NCBI RefSeq assembly: GCF_020966635.1
Contig: NZ_JAJKFQ010000002.1
Coordinates: forward strand, 744,001 to 808,000
Reading direction: 5' to 3'
Length of the DNA stretch: 64,000 nt
Source of the DNA: Stieleria sp. JC731
GTDB taxonomy: Bacteria > Planctomycetota > Planctomycetia > Pirellulales > Pirellulaceae
The translations under genes were made by a program, and so were the position numbers. Shown here in pieces: positions 1 through 9,348 of this stretch (position 1 is its first letter; each line of letters starts with the position of its first letter). The notes under the pieces were generated by a model, which ran no database searches, was not told the origin of the DNA, and worked only from the letters and a program-made list of their open reading frames with translations.

Positions 1-2203
1 AGGGTGTTCGACACCAAAAGCAAACGAAGATGGAACCATGTCGACCGAGTTGTCGGTGACCGGTTTGCACTGTGCCGCCTGTGCTTGGCTGATCGAAAAC
101 GTTGCCGCCAGGACCGATGGCTGGCTGCTCGCACGTGTCAAACTGAACCACCATACCGTTCGTGTGGTCTTTGATCCCAATCGCGTCAGACTCAGTCAGA
201 TCGCCAGGCTTACTGCCAAACTCGGCTATGGTTTAGCCCCGCTCACGTCGGAGCCTTTGGACCGATTCCGCGCCGAGAATCGATCGATGTTGATGCAAAT
301 CGCGATCGCCGGCTTCTGTGCGGCCAACGCGATGTGGATCGCCGTGGCGCTCTATGCCGGTGACGCTTATGGGGTCGAACCGGAGCACCGAATCTTTTTG
401 CGGATCGCAGGCACAGTGCTTGGCTTGGCGTCCGTATTGATCCCAGGACGAACATTTTTTGTCAGCGCGATCGCTTCGCTTCGCACGCGGACTCCTCACA
501 TGGACTTGCCGGTTGCGTTGGGCTTGGCAGTCGGTTCGACCGTGGGGCTGTATCACGCGATCACGGATCGTGGCGAAATCTATTTCGATTCGCTGGCGAT
601 GCTTGTGTTCTTATTGTTGATCGGTCGCTGGATTCAATTCCGTCGCCAACATCACGCCGCCAGTGCGGTCGACCTTTTGCTTCGCATCACGCCTCAACAC
701 GCGCGGTTGATCAACGAAGATCAAGACGAAGGACGTTTAGTTCTGACCTCTGCACTGAAGCCTGGGCAAACGATTCGTGTGGCCGGCGGTGAAAGCATTC
801 CAGTTGATGGGATCATCACACGAGGGCAATCGAGTATTGATCGATCGTTGTTAACCGGTGAAAGCGTGCCCGTGTCGGCAGAGGCAGGCGAGGAGGTCAC
901 CGCCGGAACGGTCAACTTATCACGGCCGATCGATATCGAAGTCACCGCGATCGGCAAGGAAAGCCGAATCGGGCAAGTGATGCAGTCCGTCGAATCGGCG
1001 ATGCAGCGTCGCACGCCGATCGTCCAGCTGGCCGACCGAATCGGCGGGCTGTTTGTCGTCGTTGTCACCATATTGGCATTCGTCGCGTTTGCGATATGGA
1101 TTCCACATGGCTTGAATGTGGCAACTGCCAATGCCACATCGCTACTGATCGTCGCTTGCCCTTGCGCGCTCGCCTTGGCGACTCCGCTGGCCGTTGCCGT
1201 GACGCTCGGAAGGGCCGCCAAACGAAAGATCCTGATTCGCGATGGTGATGTGTTTGCCAAACTGGCTCGCCCTGGGATCGCTTGGTTTGACAAGACCGGA
1301 ACACTGACCGAAGGCAGGCCGAGAGCCGAATTGGTCTTCGGCCCGGCAAGTATCCTTTCCGATGCCGCAGCGATCGAACGAGAATGCCGCCACCCGGTCG
1401 CAGACGCCATCCTTCGTGAAGCCGATATCCATAGCCAAAGCCCAAATGGAACCGCAAGCGATGTCGAAGTCCTGACCGGTGGCGTGACCGGACAGGTCGA
1501 AGGACGATCGATCACGATCGGCAACCAAACACTGATGCAACGCCGTGAGATTTCTTTTGGTGCGGATATCGTTAGTGCGATCGAACGATGTCGCTCCGAA
1601 GGCACCTCACCGATCATCATCGCGGTCGGGTCACAAGCTTTGGCAGTGATCGGTGTCGCGGACCGGTTAAAGCCCGACGCGGTTTCGACCGTCAAGACGC
1701 TTAAGTCTCGCGGCTGGCAGGTGGGCATTCTGTCGGGAGATCATTGTGACGTGGTCCAAAACGTTGCGCGACAACTTGGCATCGCCACAGACCGTGCGAG
1801 GGGTGACCTGTCACCTGAAGACAAACTGGCGGTGGTCAGCGACAAAAAGCAGCACCCGGTTCTCATGGTCGGCGATGGCGCTAATGATGCGGCTTCGTTA
1901 GCTGCCGCGGACGTCGGAATTGCCGTCCGTGGTGGTGCGGAGGTTAGCCTACAAGCCGCCTGCGTTTTTATCGCGAGTGGCACATTACGTAGCATTGCGG
2001 AACTGTTGGACGCTTCACGATCATGCACCAAGCTGATTGGAACGGCGTTTGCGGTTTCGCTCTCCTACAATGTGTTTGCTGTCTTGTTGGCAACTTTCGG
2101 TTACATCAGCCCGCTGATCGCCGCGATCTTGATGCCGATCAGTTCAATCTCGGTCCTGTCGATCACTTTGGCATGGCCAACCTTTCGAGCGGTTGAATCA
2201 TGA
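1..2203 (+). CDS. ccoI: Copper-translocating P1B-type ATPase, CcoI/FixI-like (5' partial)
   Basis: Pumps copper across the inner membrane for assembly of cbb3-type cytochrome oxidase. Numbered from the ATG at 38, it shows a heavy-metal-binding domain with a CAAC site near residue 13, membrane segments between about 85 and 200, the TGE actuator loop at 273, the intramembrane CPC motif at 374-376, the phosphorylated Asp of DKTGT at 418, an HP motif in the nucleotide-binding domain, and GDGAND at 612. The reading frame stays open from base 2 to the ATG with no good ribosome binding site at 38, so the real start probably lies before the window. The stop overlaps the next start (ATGA), and that neighbour is CcoS, which favours CcoI over a general exporter. 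The family is certain; the CcoI label rests on the CcoS neighbour. Confidence 0.93.
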   Translation, partial: GCSTPKANEDGTMSTELSVTGLHCAACAWLIENVAARTDGWLLARVKLNHHTVRVVFDPNRVRLSQIARLTAKLGYGLAPLTSEPLDRFRAENRSMLMQIAIAGFCAANAMWIAVALYAGDAYGVEPEHRIFLRIAGTVLGLASVLIPGRTFFVSAIASLRTRTPHMDLPVALGLAVGSTVGLYHAITDRGEIYFDSLAMLVFLLLIGRWIQFRRQHHAASAVDLLLRITPQHARLINEDQDEGRLVLTSALKPGQTIRVAGGESIPVDGIITRGQSSIDRSLLTGESVPVSAEAGEEVTAGTVNLSRPIDIEVTAIGKESRIGQVMQSVESAMQRRTPIVQLADRIGGLFVVVVTILAFVAFAIWIPHGLNVATANATSLLIVACPCALALATPLAVAVTLGRAAKRKILIRDGDVFAKLARPGIAWFDKTGTLTEGRPRAELVFGPASILSDAAAIERECRHPVADAILREADIHSQSPNGTASDVEVLTGGVTGQVEGRSITIGNQTLMQRREISFGADIVSAIERCRSEGTSPIIIAVGSQALAVIGVADRLKPDAVSTVKTLKSRGWQVGILSGDHCDVVQNVARQLGIATDRARGDLSPEDKLAVVSDKKQHPVLMVGDGANDAASLAAADVGIAVRGGAEVSLQAACVFIASGTLRSIAELLDASRSCTKLIGTAFAVSLSYNVFAVLLATFGYISPLIAAILMPISSISVLSITLAWPTFRAVES

Positions 2204-2385
2204 GTGTCCTGTTTATTGCATTACCAATCGCTTTAATGCTCGGCGGGGCAGGGCTGGCTGCGTGCTTATACTGCATTCGCGACGGTCAATACGATGACCT
2301 CGAGACACCTTCGGTGCGGATCCTCGTAGACGAGCGACGCGTCGATGATTCAAAGCGAATGTTCGAGCAATCTCATGCAGACTAA
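2200..2385 (+). CDS. ccoS: cbb3-type cytochrome oxidase assembly protein CcoS
   Basis: A 61-residue protein with one N-terminal membrane segment (about residues 3-26) followed by the GQYDDLETP motif, the conserved signature of CcoS/FixS just after the membrane helix. CcoS is needed for maturation of the CuB/haem centre of cbb3 oxidase and is normally encoded directly after ccoI, as here. Its start overlaps the ccoI stop by four bases (ATGA), indicating translational coupling. The structural genes ccoNOP are not in the window and would be expected upstream. Confidence 0.93.
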   Translation: MSVLFIALPIALMLGGAGLAACLYCIRDGQYDDLETPSVRILVDERRVDDSKRMFEQSHAD

Positions 2386-4621
2386 TCCCACAGCGGTTAA
2401 CGAAAGCGAGAGGGCGGAGTTTTCCGTCGGTGGGATCACATGCGCCAACTGCGCCAGATCCATCGAAAAGTCTCTCTCCCGCAACGGCGCCGTTCGCTCG
2501 GCCGTCGTCAATGTTGCCGGTGGACGGGTGGTCGTCGATTATGATCCGACCGAAGCGGATCGTCACACGCTTGCCGAGACGATTCGTCAAACGGGCTTCT
2601 CGGTTCAAGAAGATGAATCGTCAATCGAGACCGACTCGCATCATGTCGAACGGCGTGCGCATGTATTAATGTGGTTGGGCGTGGCGCTGACGCTTCCCCT
2701 GTTCATCCTTAGCATGGGGCGTGACTTCGGATTGTGGGGGTCGTGGGCCTCAGCAACCTGGGTGAACTACCTAATGTTTGCCATGGCGCTGCCGGTGCAA
2801 TTTGTCGTCGGTGCAAAGTTTTACTCCGGTGCGTACCGTAGCCTTCGCAACGCCGTCGCAGACATGGACGTGCTCGTTGCGATGAGCACCACAGTCGCCT
2901 TTGCTTATAGCGTGGTCGTGATGATTGCCTTAGCGATGGGGAACCACCAGCTCGGACATCACGTTTACTTTGAAACGTCGGCAACGATCATCACGCTGGT
3001 CATCTTGGGTCATTGGATCGAGAGCCGTGCGCGTTCCAAAACTGGCGACGCCATCGGTGCGCTGCTGAACTTGCAATCCAAGTCCGCACGTGTGCTTCGC
3101 AACTTGCAAGAGGTTGAAATCCCGATCGATCAAGTGGTCAATGGCGATCAAGTGATCGTTCGCGCTGGCGAGAAAATCCCTGTTGACGGAACGGTCATTT
3201 CCGGCCAATCGGATGTCGACGAAAGCATGCTGACCGGTGAAAGCATTCCCGTCGCCAAACATCCCGGCAGTGGTGTGATCGGTGCGACGATGAATTGCGA
3301 CGGCATGCTGACGGTTCGTGCGACCGCGGTCGGCCAGGATTCGGCGCTGGCAAAAATTGTTCGCCAAGTCAACCAAGCTCAGGCGACCAAAGCACCGATT
3401 CAGCATTTGGCCGATCAGATCTCCGCCGTCTTCGTTCCAATCGTTGTCGCCGTTTCGTTGCTCGCCTTCGGGATCTGGTTCTTCATCGTGGGTGATGCCG
3501 TTGCGGCAATCCTACGAATGATCGCCGTACTGATCATCTCTTGTCCTTGCGCGATGGGACTGGCGACGCCGCTTGCAGTCACCGTTGGCATGGGCCGCGG
3601 TGCCAAGCTAGGTGTGTTGTTCAAATCCAGTGGTGCTGTCCAGCAGGTCGGTCAAATCAACCATGTTGTGCTCGACAAGACAGGGACCGTGACCCTCGGT
3701 CAGCAGGTTGTCACCGATGTCGTCGAACTTGGCGACGGCAATCGCGAAACCTTGTTGCGATACGCGGCCGGCGCAGAACACGGCAGCGGACACCCAATCG
3801 CCAAGGCCATCGTGAAACACTGTAGCGATGCCGGGCTCGAATTCCCGATGCCTGACGATGTGCAAACCGTTGCCGGTCGCGGGATCGAAGCTCGATTAGA
3901 AAATCAAACCGTTCGCGTCGGAAGACTTGCCTACGCATTCGATAGTGTCAACGAAACGATCGAACAGCAAGCCGCAGCGATTCGCGCCCAAGCGAAAACG
4001 GTACTGGGAGTTTCCGTTGCTGGAAAACCGATCGGATTGATTGCAGTTGCCGACAAAATCAAACCGGAAGCAAAAGCCGCGATCTCGGAACTGGTCAATC
4101 AAGGTGTCGCGGTATCAATGCTGACCGGTGACAACCATGAAACGGCATCAGCGGTTGCATCAAAAGTCGGCATCAGTGATGTGATTGCCGAAGTGATGCC
4201 CGAAGACAAAACAAATCGCATCGCGAAGCTGCAAAGCGACGGACATCGCGTTGCAATGGTTGGTGATGGGATCAACGACGCTCCGGCGCTTGCAAAGGCA
4301 GACATCGGGATCGCTATCGGTACCGGAACAGACGTCGCGATCGAAGCGGCCGACGTGACACTTCTAGGCGGTGATCTTCATGGTGTGTCGCGATCGATCA
4401 AGCTGTCCAAAGCCACGATGCGAAACATCAAGCAAAACCTTTTCTGGGCTTTCGCATACAACGTCGCACTCATTCCGATTGCAGCAGGAATCCTCGCTGG
4501 ATTTGAATCGGTACCGCTGTGGCTAAGAGAGCTACATCCGATTACAGCGGCGCTCGCGATGGTCGGATCGGACTTTGTGATCGTGACAAACGCGTTACGG
4601 CTGAAGCGTATAAAGCTCTAA
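2345..4621 (+). CDS. copA: Copper-exporting P1B-type ATPase (CopA-like)
   Basis: A 758-residue copper exporter. It has an N-terminal heavy-metal-associated domain with the CANC copper site (about residues 35-38), membrane pairs before the actuator domain, a TGES loop, the transmembrane CPC motif at 400-402, DKTGT with the phosphorylated Asp at 444, a GSGHP motif for nucleotide binding and GDGIND at 640. It follows ccoS with overlap: the start given at 2345 lies 41 bases inside ccoS, while a second in-frame ATG at 2375 would shorten the overlap to 11 bases and is at least as likely. It could detoxify cytoplasmic copper or supply other cuproproteins, while the upstream pump serves cbb3 oxidase. 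Two distinct copper ATPases in one overlapping block are worth noting. Confidence 0.93.
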   Translation: MIQSECSSNLMQTNPTAVNESERAEFSVGGITCANCARSIEKSLSRNGAVRSAVVNVAGGRVVVDYDPTEADRHTLAETIRQTGFSVQEDESSIETDSHHVERRAHVLMWLGVALTLPLFILSMGRDFGLWGSWASATWVNYLMFAMALPVQFVVGAKFYSGAYRSLRNAVADMDVLVAMSTTVAFAYSVVVMIALAMGNHQLGHHVYFETSATIITLVILGHWIESRARSKTGDAIGALLNLQSKSARVLRNLQEVEIPIDQVVNGDQVIVRAGEKIPVDGTVISGQSDVDESMLTGESIPVAKHPGSGVIGATMNCDGMLTVRATAVGQDSALAKIVRQVNQAQATKAPIQHLADQISAVFVPIVVAVSLLAFGIWFFIVGDAVAAILRMIAVLIISCPCAMGLATPLAVTVGMGRGAKLGVLFKSSGAVQQVGQINHVVLDKTGTVTLGQQVVTDVVELGDGNRETLLRYAAGAEHGSGHPIAKAIVKHCSDAGLEFPMPDDVQTVAGRGIEARLENQTVRVGRLAYAFDSVNETIEQQAAAIRAQAKTVLGVSVAGKPIGLIAVADKIKPEAKAAISELVNQGVAVSMLTGDNHETASAVASKVGISDVIAEVMPEDKTNRIAKLQSDGHRVAMVGDGINDAPALAKADIGIAIGTGTDVAIEAADVTLLGGDLHGVSRSIKLSKATMRNIKQNLFWAFAYNVALIPIAAGILAGFESVPLWLRELHPITAALAMVGSDFVIVTNALRLKRIKL

Positions 4622-4635
4622 CCGAGATGCTTGCC

Positions 4636-4669
4636 GGTACCGCTTAAAACCAACCGTTGTCGCGGTACC
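4636..4669. repeat. Inverted repeat at convergent gene ends
   Basis: Perfect 8-base arms GGTACCGC (4636-4643) and GCGGTACC (4662-4669) with an 18-base spacer, spanning the stop of the SDR gene and just beyond the copA stop. No T-run follows on either strand, so it is not a typical intrinsic terminator. It may form a 3'-end hairpin for both transcripts. Confidence 0.35.
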
Positions 4670-5684
4670 ACTGACTCGTTTGGTCAAGTCTTTGCTGCAA
4701 TCCGATGTTGAACTGAATTCCGGTATCGCGAATTAGCTTCTGACTACTGCAAACCCAACTGCCTGCCGCTGCTTCGCGTGCCTTATCAAGGTTCAAGATG
4801 TGTGGGCGGCCACGCAGTTTGGAAATCAGCTGGTTGGCACCCGCCACAATTCGCAACGTTCTAAGCGGTATCTGAATGATTTTTGCTTGCTCTTTTCCAA
4901 GCGACCGAGCGATCATGTGCCCCAATTCGGCGTAGGTCGGCAATTCCGACAAAGTCGCAAAGTAGACTCCCGAATCGAGATCCTGTTGGGTCGCACGCTG
5001 GCCAGCTCTTGCCACCGCGATCAAACTTTCGCACAGATCATCGACATGAATGACCGAATACCGGTCCGGTTGAAATCCCGGAACCAAATGCACACCCCAA
5101 CGTTGAATTCCGCGAAACATTTCAAAGCCATCTCGGTCACCGGGACCGAGGACGATGGGTGGACGCACAATCGATAGGGGCAGCTGATTGGCTAACGATC
5201 GGACAGCCTCTTCGCCAGCCAGCTTGCTTTTTCCATAGTCGGAAACCGGATGCAAGGGGTCAGCTTCCTTTCGTACATACAGGTCTTCACTGGCACCGGC
5301 TGCGGCAAGCGAAGAAACATGAACGAGAACCGGCGGCTCGTCTTGCTTAGAACATGCCAGTGCAATGTTTCGAGCACCGTGAACGTTCACCTCATCAAAC
5401 TGGGACCGGTGAAGTGCCTTGGTCGTCCCGGCGAGATTGAAAACAGTGTCAATCCGGTCCATCCCAGCAAGGATACTGGTCGGTTCAGACAAGTCGCCGA
5501 CAACGATTTTTACATTCAGTTTTTTGAGCGTTGTCTGATCCGAAGACTCACGGACCAAGCATGCGACGTCACAACCCATGTTGGCAAGATGTTCGACTAA
5601 TCTTTGCCCAATGAATCCGGATGCCCCCGCAACCAGAACGCGATGTATCTCTCCCGTCTCGCTCATGTCAGTCGGTTTCGTCAT
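4644..5684 (-). CDS. NAD-dependent epimerase/dehydratase, extended SDR
   Basis: A 346-residue Rossmann-fold protein of the extended short-chain dehydrogenase/reductase family. The dinucleotide site GASGFIG is at residues 20-26, the acidic GDLSEP motif that contacts the adenine ring is near 63, an NLAGTTK segment follows at about 83, and the catalytic Tyr/Lys pair is Y150 and K154 (YGKSK). The residue pattern resembles NAD(P)-dependent sugar epimerases and 3-beta-HSD-like enzymes; the substrate cannot be told from sequence. It is convergent with copA, with only 22 bases between the stops, and stands alone. The ATG at 5684 has a weak ribosome binding site. Confidence 0.85.
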   Translation of the reverse strand: MTKPTDMSETGEIHRVLVAGASGFIGQRLVEHLANMGCDVACLVRESSDQTTLKKLNVKIVVGDLSEPTSILAGMDRIDTVFNLAGTTKALHRSQFDEVNVHGARNIALACSKQDEPPVLVHVSSLAAAGASEDLYVRKEADPLHPVSDYGKSKLAGEEAVRSLANQLPLSIVRPPIVLGPGDRDGFEMFRGIQRWGVHLVPGFQPDRYSVIHVDDLCESLIAVARAGQRATQQDLDSGVYFATLSELPTYAELGHMIARSLGKEQAKIIQIPLRTLRIVAGANQLISKLRGRPHILNLDKAREAAAGSWVCSSQKLIRDTGIQFNIGLQQRLDQTSQWYRDNGWF

Positions 5685-5983
5685 TTTTTCATTGATGCTT
5701 CGCTTTCACTTTCGAACCGATGACGTTGTGTCATCAACGTGAGGTCCCAACCAACCGGAGACCATCGTCAAAGGACATTCAGAACGTCTCCCTGACACCG
5801 ACGTTGATGATTGAGGAGCCTCGTCCGCTATCCGTTTATGAAGATTGTGCGACGATAGGGGTTTATGCCGATTGAGAGCCTAGACAGCGAAATCGACAAA
5901 CCTTCTGATCGTCCGCTTTTGATGCAACAGCCCCATACTTGTTCTAGGGGCTCGGTCGATGATCCTTTCAATCGTAGAACAAA
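5685..5983. other. Intergenic region, divergent promoters expected
   Basis: About 300 bases between the divergently transcribed SDR gene and a small membrane-protein gene. Promoters for both must lie here, but I see no convincing -35/-10 pair, no RNA gene and no repeat beyond weak similarity between short ACGTTGATGA-like stretches. Confidence 0.4.
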
Positions 5984-6463
5984 ATGAACGCTAGTCTGCT
6001 GATTCAAGTTTGTGGGCTTCCACTAATTCTGTTGTTGGCGGTTTTATCGTTTGGATTGTCCATTGCGGCGATCCTGTTGTTTTTCAAAGCGAAGCAGGAA
6101 ACACTGCTTGCCGCTTTTCTGCCGCTATGTTTCCTACCCGTGTTGGCAACGATTTCCGTCTGTCTGATCGACTTGCTCTCTTCGATCGACCGCATGATCG
6201 GACAGACCGATCAGGTGCGTGACTCGGCCTATTTCGTCTTCTTGTTGGCGACCAATCTGATGACCGTTCTGCTAGGACTGACCGCATCGGCAGTTCCGGC
6301 CACCATCGCGATGCTCGGTCGTTGGGCTTTGGCCTGGCAAACGAGTGGACTGCGGCTGTTCCCCGAACGGCCTGTCGATGAAGCCAACGACCAGCTTGAT
6401 GCGGAAGCATGGACGAATAAAGAAGCCGACGACTATTTGGACCAATTGATCCGGCCTCGCTAA
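5984..6463 (+). CDS. Small membrane protein of unknown function
   Basis: 159 residues with three probable membrane segments, about 9-33, 41-63 and 80-110, and an acidic soluble tail of about 45 residues ending DDYLDQLIRPR. The long second and third helices with a short loop recall the topology of MotA/TolQ/ExbB proton-channel proteins, but I see no diagnostic motif and no ExbD/TolR partner nearby, so this is only a resemblance. The ATG at 5984 has no clear Shine-Dalgarno sequence. It is followed 137 bases later by the MOSC gene on the same strand. Confidence 0.6.
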   Translation: MNASLLIQVCGLPLILLLAVLSFGLSIAAILLFFKAKQETLLAAFLPLCFLPVLATISVCLIDLLSSIDRMIGQTDQVRDSAYFVFLLATNLMTVLLGLTASAVPATIAMLGRWALAWQTSGLRLFPERPVDEANDQLDAEAWTNKEADDYLDQLIRPR

Positions 6464-6600
6464 CGCCCAGGTGATAAACTGATCCCTTCGGCAATCAGCC
6501 TTTGACAGACACTGCATGTCAGGACTGATCGCAATCGGTTTAGTTCTACCTCGGGACTCCGTGCCAATCTGCCCACGTATCGGATCGCCTGAGGTCACCT

Positions 6601-7263
6601 GTGATGTATAGCAAAATGATGCCCGCAATTGAGTCGATCCAAATCGGATCGGTCGTTTCCGAAGGTGACCCTGAAGCGAAGGACGTTACCACCCGTTTTT
6701 GGACCAGCGCATTTCGAAAACGATCGATCGACGGCCCCGTTGCTGTTGGACAACTTGGCATCGATGGCGACCATGTTGCCGATCACAAACACCATGGCGG
6801 GATCGACAAATCGATCCTGTGCTATGCCGGACAACACTACCAAGCGTGGCAAGCCGAGTATCCACACCTACAATTCGGTGGCGGCGGCTTTGGCGAAAAC
6901 CTAACACTCGCAGGCATCAGTGAATCCGATGCCTGTATCGGCGACCATTGGAAAGTCGGCAACTGCGAATTTCAAATCAGCCAACCTCGACAACCTTGCT
7001 GGAAAATCTCGCGTCGCTTTCAAGACAAAACCATGACCAAAGCCGTCGCTCAGTCAGGACGCACCGGCTGGTACCTGCGTGTGCTGGCCGAAGGGGAGCT
7101 GAACATCGGAGACGAAATCGAAGTCATCCACCGCCCCAACCCCTCTTGGAGTATCGCCCGAGCCAATGATGTTTTGTTCGGACGCGAAGTCGACCGCCTA
7201 GCCGTCATCGCACTGATGAATCTGCAAGAGCTCTCATCGGAATGGAAGGATTCACTCGCCTAG
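6601..7263 (+). CDS. MOSC domain protein (YiiM-like)
   Basis: 220 residues of MOSC type, the fold that binds molybdenum cofactor and sulfur. Visible hallmarks are the HHGGIDK motif at 64-70, a GGFGENL motif near 94-101 and the conserved cysteine C133 in QPRQPCWK, which carries sulfur or contacts the cofactor in this family. The closest known type is YiiM, the 6-N-hydroxylaminopurine reductase component, followed by a short C-terminal helical region. Either the GTG at 6601 or the ATG at 6604 may be used; a GAGG ribosome binding site at 6591-6594 serves both. No molybdopterin biosynthesis genes are adjacent. Confidence 0.85.
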   Translation: MMYSKMMPAIESIQIGSVVSEGDPEAKDVTTRFWTSAFRKRSIDGPVAVGQLGIDGDHVADHKHHGGIDKSILCYAGQHYQAWQAEYPHLQFGGGGFGENLTLAGISESDACIGDHWKVGNCEFQISQPRQPCWKISRRFQDKTMTKAVAQSGRTGWYLRVLAEGELNIGDEIEVIHRPNPSWSIARANDVLFGREVDRLAVIALMNLQELSSEWKDSLA

Positions 7264-7277
7264 TGACTGAGCTGTTT

Positions 7278-7347
7278 CATAAGCCCTGATCCATAAGCCC
7301 TGATCCATCAGCTCTGATCCATCAGCTCTGATCCATAAGCTCTGAAC
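7278..7347. repeat. Five tandem 14-bp repeats
   Basis: Five head-to-tail copies of a 14-base unit at 7278, 7292, 7306, 7320 and 7334. Copies 1 and 2 are identical, copies 3 and 4 are identical, and copy 5 is a hybrid with one further change (consensus CATMAGCYCTGATC). It lies between the MOSC and AAA+ genes. Its function is unknown; it looks like a minisatellite produced by slippage. The rest of the 290-base gap shows nothing recognisable. Confidence 0.9.
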
Positions 7348-7556
7348 GTCACTGCAATGGGTCCGCTATATCAACCTGCTTGGTTTTCAGGTTCGATCAC
7401 TCATCAAGTCGACTTCGCAAAACCAGCGTGAATGAGCGCTGCCTTCACGGAGCGAAAAGCGATAATAGAAAGTCAACAGGTTGCTCCCCATTCGCGTCGG
7501 CAACTTTGTTTTCGTAGAATCACTGCACTCTCGATTCGCCATTCGGAAACAAATTG

Positions 7557-9308
7557 ATGCCACGACTATCGGACGACCAAATTATCAATGCTCTTCGCCT
7601 TTATCGCGAAGTTCTTGATGAAACGAAACGGTTCTATCTCGAATCCGCAGACTTAGTTCGTGGCTCCTATGCTTGGCTTGGCGAAAACCAAGACGAAGCG
7701 AATTCCTTTGCGGACCAGATGGATGACCTTCACCAAGGCTTCTTGATGAAAGTGTTTGCCGCGGTCGTTCCAGTTGCCGATGCGAAGAACATCGAACAGC
7801 GGCAGATGGGCCGAGTCCTGCTCGAACATTTGTGGGGCAAATCCGTCTTGGGTAGCCAATTGCACGAAGCGGTCGACTGGTTGATCAATGCCGCCAACGA
7901 CTTTCAATGGGCCGAGCTTGTGCGTCCGTTTGCGGAACTACCTGACCTTCGTGATCATTGGGGTGAACTCGAAACACTGGCGATGCGGATGGCCAATCTG
8001 CTGACCAGTGTCGACGGAAATGTCTGTGTGGCCGACAACGCGAACATCGAAGAGATGAAACGCCAGTTCGATGAAGCCCGTGGCCGAGCCCCTGAAAAGC
8101 TAACAGCGCAGCGTGATACCGATAACGCACGCGAAGCGATTCACTGGTTGCGTGACGAAGCCAAACGCCTGCGTGGTGAAGTCGGCCCAACCGCCGGCGA
8201 AAAACCAACCCCGATGGCAAGCCCGCCTAAAAGTGAACCAGCGGGAAAGACGCGTGTTGCCAGCACACCCGAAGCAACGACAGACGATCGAACACCGGAA
8301 GAACGACTGGCCGAAGCCAGGGAGAAACTCGATCGACTAATCGGGCTTGAAAACATTAAAGACCAGATCGAAACGCTGACCAACTTTCTGGCCATGGAAC
8401 GCAAGCGTCGCGAGCTTGACTTGCCGACATCACGTCCCAGCCTACATATGGCCTTTGTCGGCAATCCGGGTACCGGCAAAACCACCGTCGCTCGAATCAT
8501 TGCCGAAATCTATGGTGCACTTGGCATCCTTGAAAAAGGACATCTCGTCGAAACCGACCGAAGCGGTTTGGTCGCCGAATTCGCAGGCCAAACGGGACCG
8601 AAGACCAATACGAAAATCGATGAAGCGCTCGACGGAGTTCTCTTTATCGACGAAGCGTACACCTTGATCGATGACAGCGGCCAAGACCAATACGGACGCG
8701 AAGCCGTTCAAACGTTGCTCAAGCGAATGGAAGACCAACGCGATCGTTTGGTTGTCATCCTCGCTGGCTACCCCAACGAAATGAACGCGATGATTCGTAG
8801 CAACCCTGGTTTAAGTAGCCGCGTCGGAACGACGATGCACTTTGCCGACTACGCACCGGAAGCTCTGTGCAGGATTTTCGAATTGCTTGCCGGTAAAGCC
8901 AAATACGAACTGCCAACCCAATCGCGGCGCAGACTGCTTCGCGGATTCACATACCTGTTTGCCAAACGCGACCGTCACTTTGGAAACGGGCGAACCGCTC
9001 GCAACAGTTTCGAACGCAGCGTTCGAAGACTTGCCAATCGCCTCGCACCGCTTCAAGAAGTCACGCGAGAACTGCTTACGACGTTGCAAGCCGAAGACAT
9101 CGAAGTCGCCGGTGTCGAACAAGCTCACCTGAAAGCGATGGCAGACAAGCCGGGTAAAATTCGTGTCGAATGCAAAGGCGTCGCACAAGTCATCGATGAC
9201 GCACTACTTGGAACCGAAGTCAACTGCCAGGAATGTGGTGAAACTTTCTTGGCCGACTGGGGTGAACCGGTCATCGAATTGGAAACGGAAACCGGCAGTA
9301 ATTCATAA
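7557..9308 (+). CDS. CbbX/SpoVK-type AAA+ ATPase
   Basis: About 583 residues. An N-terminal helical region (about 1-240) contains a low-complexity Pro/Ala/Thr linker, followed by one AAA+ module with Walker A GNPGTGKTT (about 302-310), Walker B LFIDEA with catalytic acidic residues near 365-366, and a sensor/arginine-finger region including RSNPGLSSR. This arrangement matches the CbbX/SpoVK/EccA class of AAA+ proteins, which remodel protein complexes. The C-terminus has a CQEC zinc-knuckle-like pair. A TTG codon at 7554 precedes the ATG at 7557; the ATG is preferred, with GGAAA upstream. No RuBisCO or type VII secretion genes are near, so the substrate is unknown. Confidence 0.85.
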   Translation: MPRLSDDQIINALRLYREVLDETKRFYLESADLVRGSYAWLGENQDEANSFADQMDDLHQGFLMKVFAAVVPVADAKNIEQRQMGRVLLEHLWGKSVLGSQLHEAVDWLINAANDFQWAELVRPFAELPDLRDHWGELETLAMRMANLLTSVDGNVCVADNANIEEMKRQFDEARGRAPEKLTAQRDTDNAREAIHWLRDEAKRLRGEVGPTAGEKPTPMASPPKSEPAGKTRVASTPEATTDDRTPEERLAEAREKLDRLIGLENIKDQIETLTNFLAMERKRRELDLPTSRPSLHMAFVGNPGTGKTTVARIIAEIYGALGILEKGHLVETDRSGLVAEFAGQTGPKTNTKIDEALDGVLFIDEAYTLIDDSGQDQYGREAVQTLLKRMEDQRDRLVVILAGYPNEMNAMIRSNPGLSSRVGTTMHFADYAPEALCRIFELLAGKAKYELPTQSRRRLLRGFTYLFAKRDRHFGNGRTARNSFERSVRRLANRLAPLQEVTRELLTTLQAEDIEVAGVEQAHLKAMADKPGKIRVECKGVAQVIDDALLGTEVNCQECGETFLADWGEPVIELETETGSNS

Positions 9309-9348
9309 GACAATGATTCATCAAAAAGCAGCCGCGTTAAGCAGCCGA

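Noticed and set aside
721..1728. 335-codon minus-strand frame opposite ccoI.
   Set aside because: It is a shadow of the ATPase codon pattern, rich in Ser, Thr, Ala and Arg; the plus-strand gene has all P-type ATPase motifs.
4636..4669. Hairpin between copA and the SDR gene as an intrinsic terminator.
   Set aside because: An 18-base loop and no T-run on either strand; listed only as an inverted repeat.
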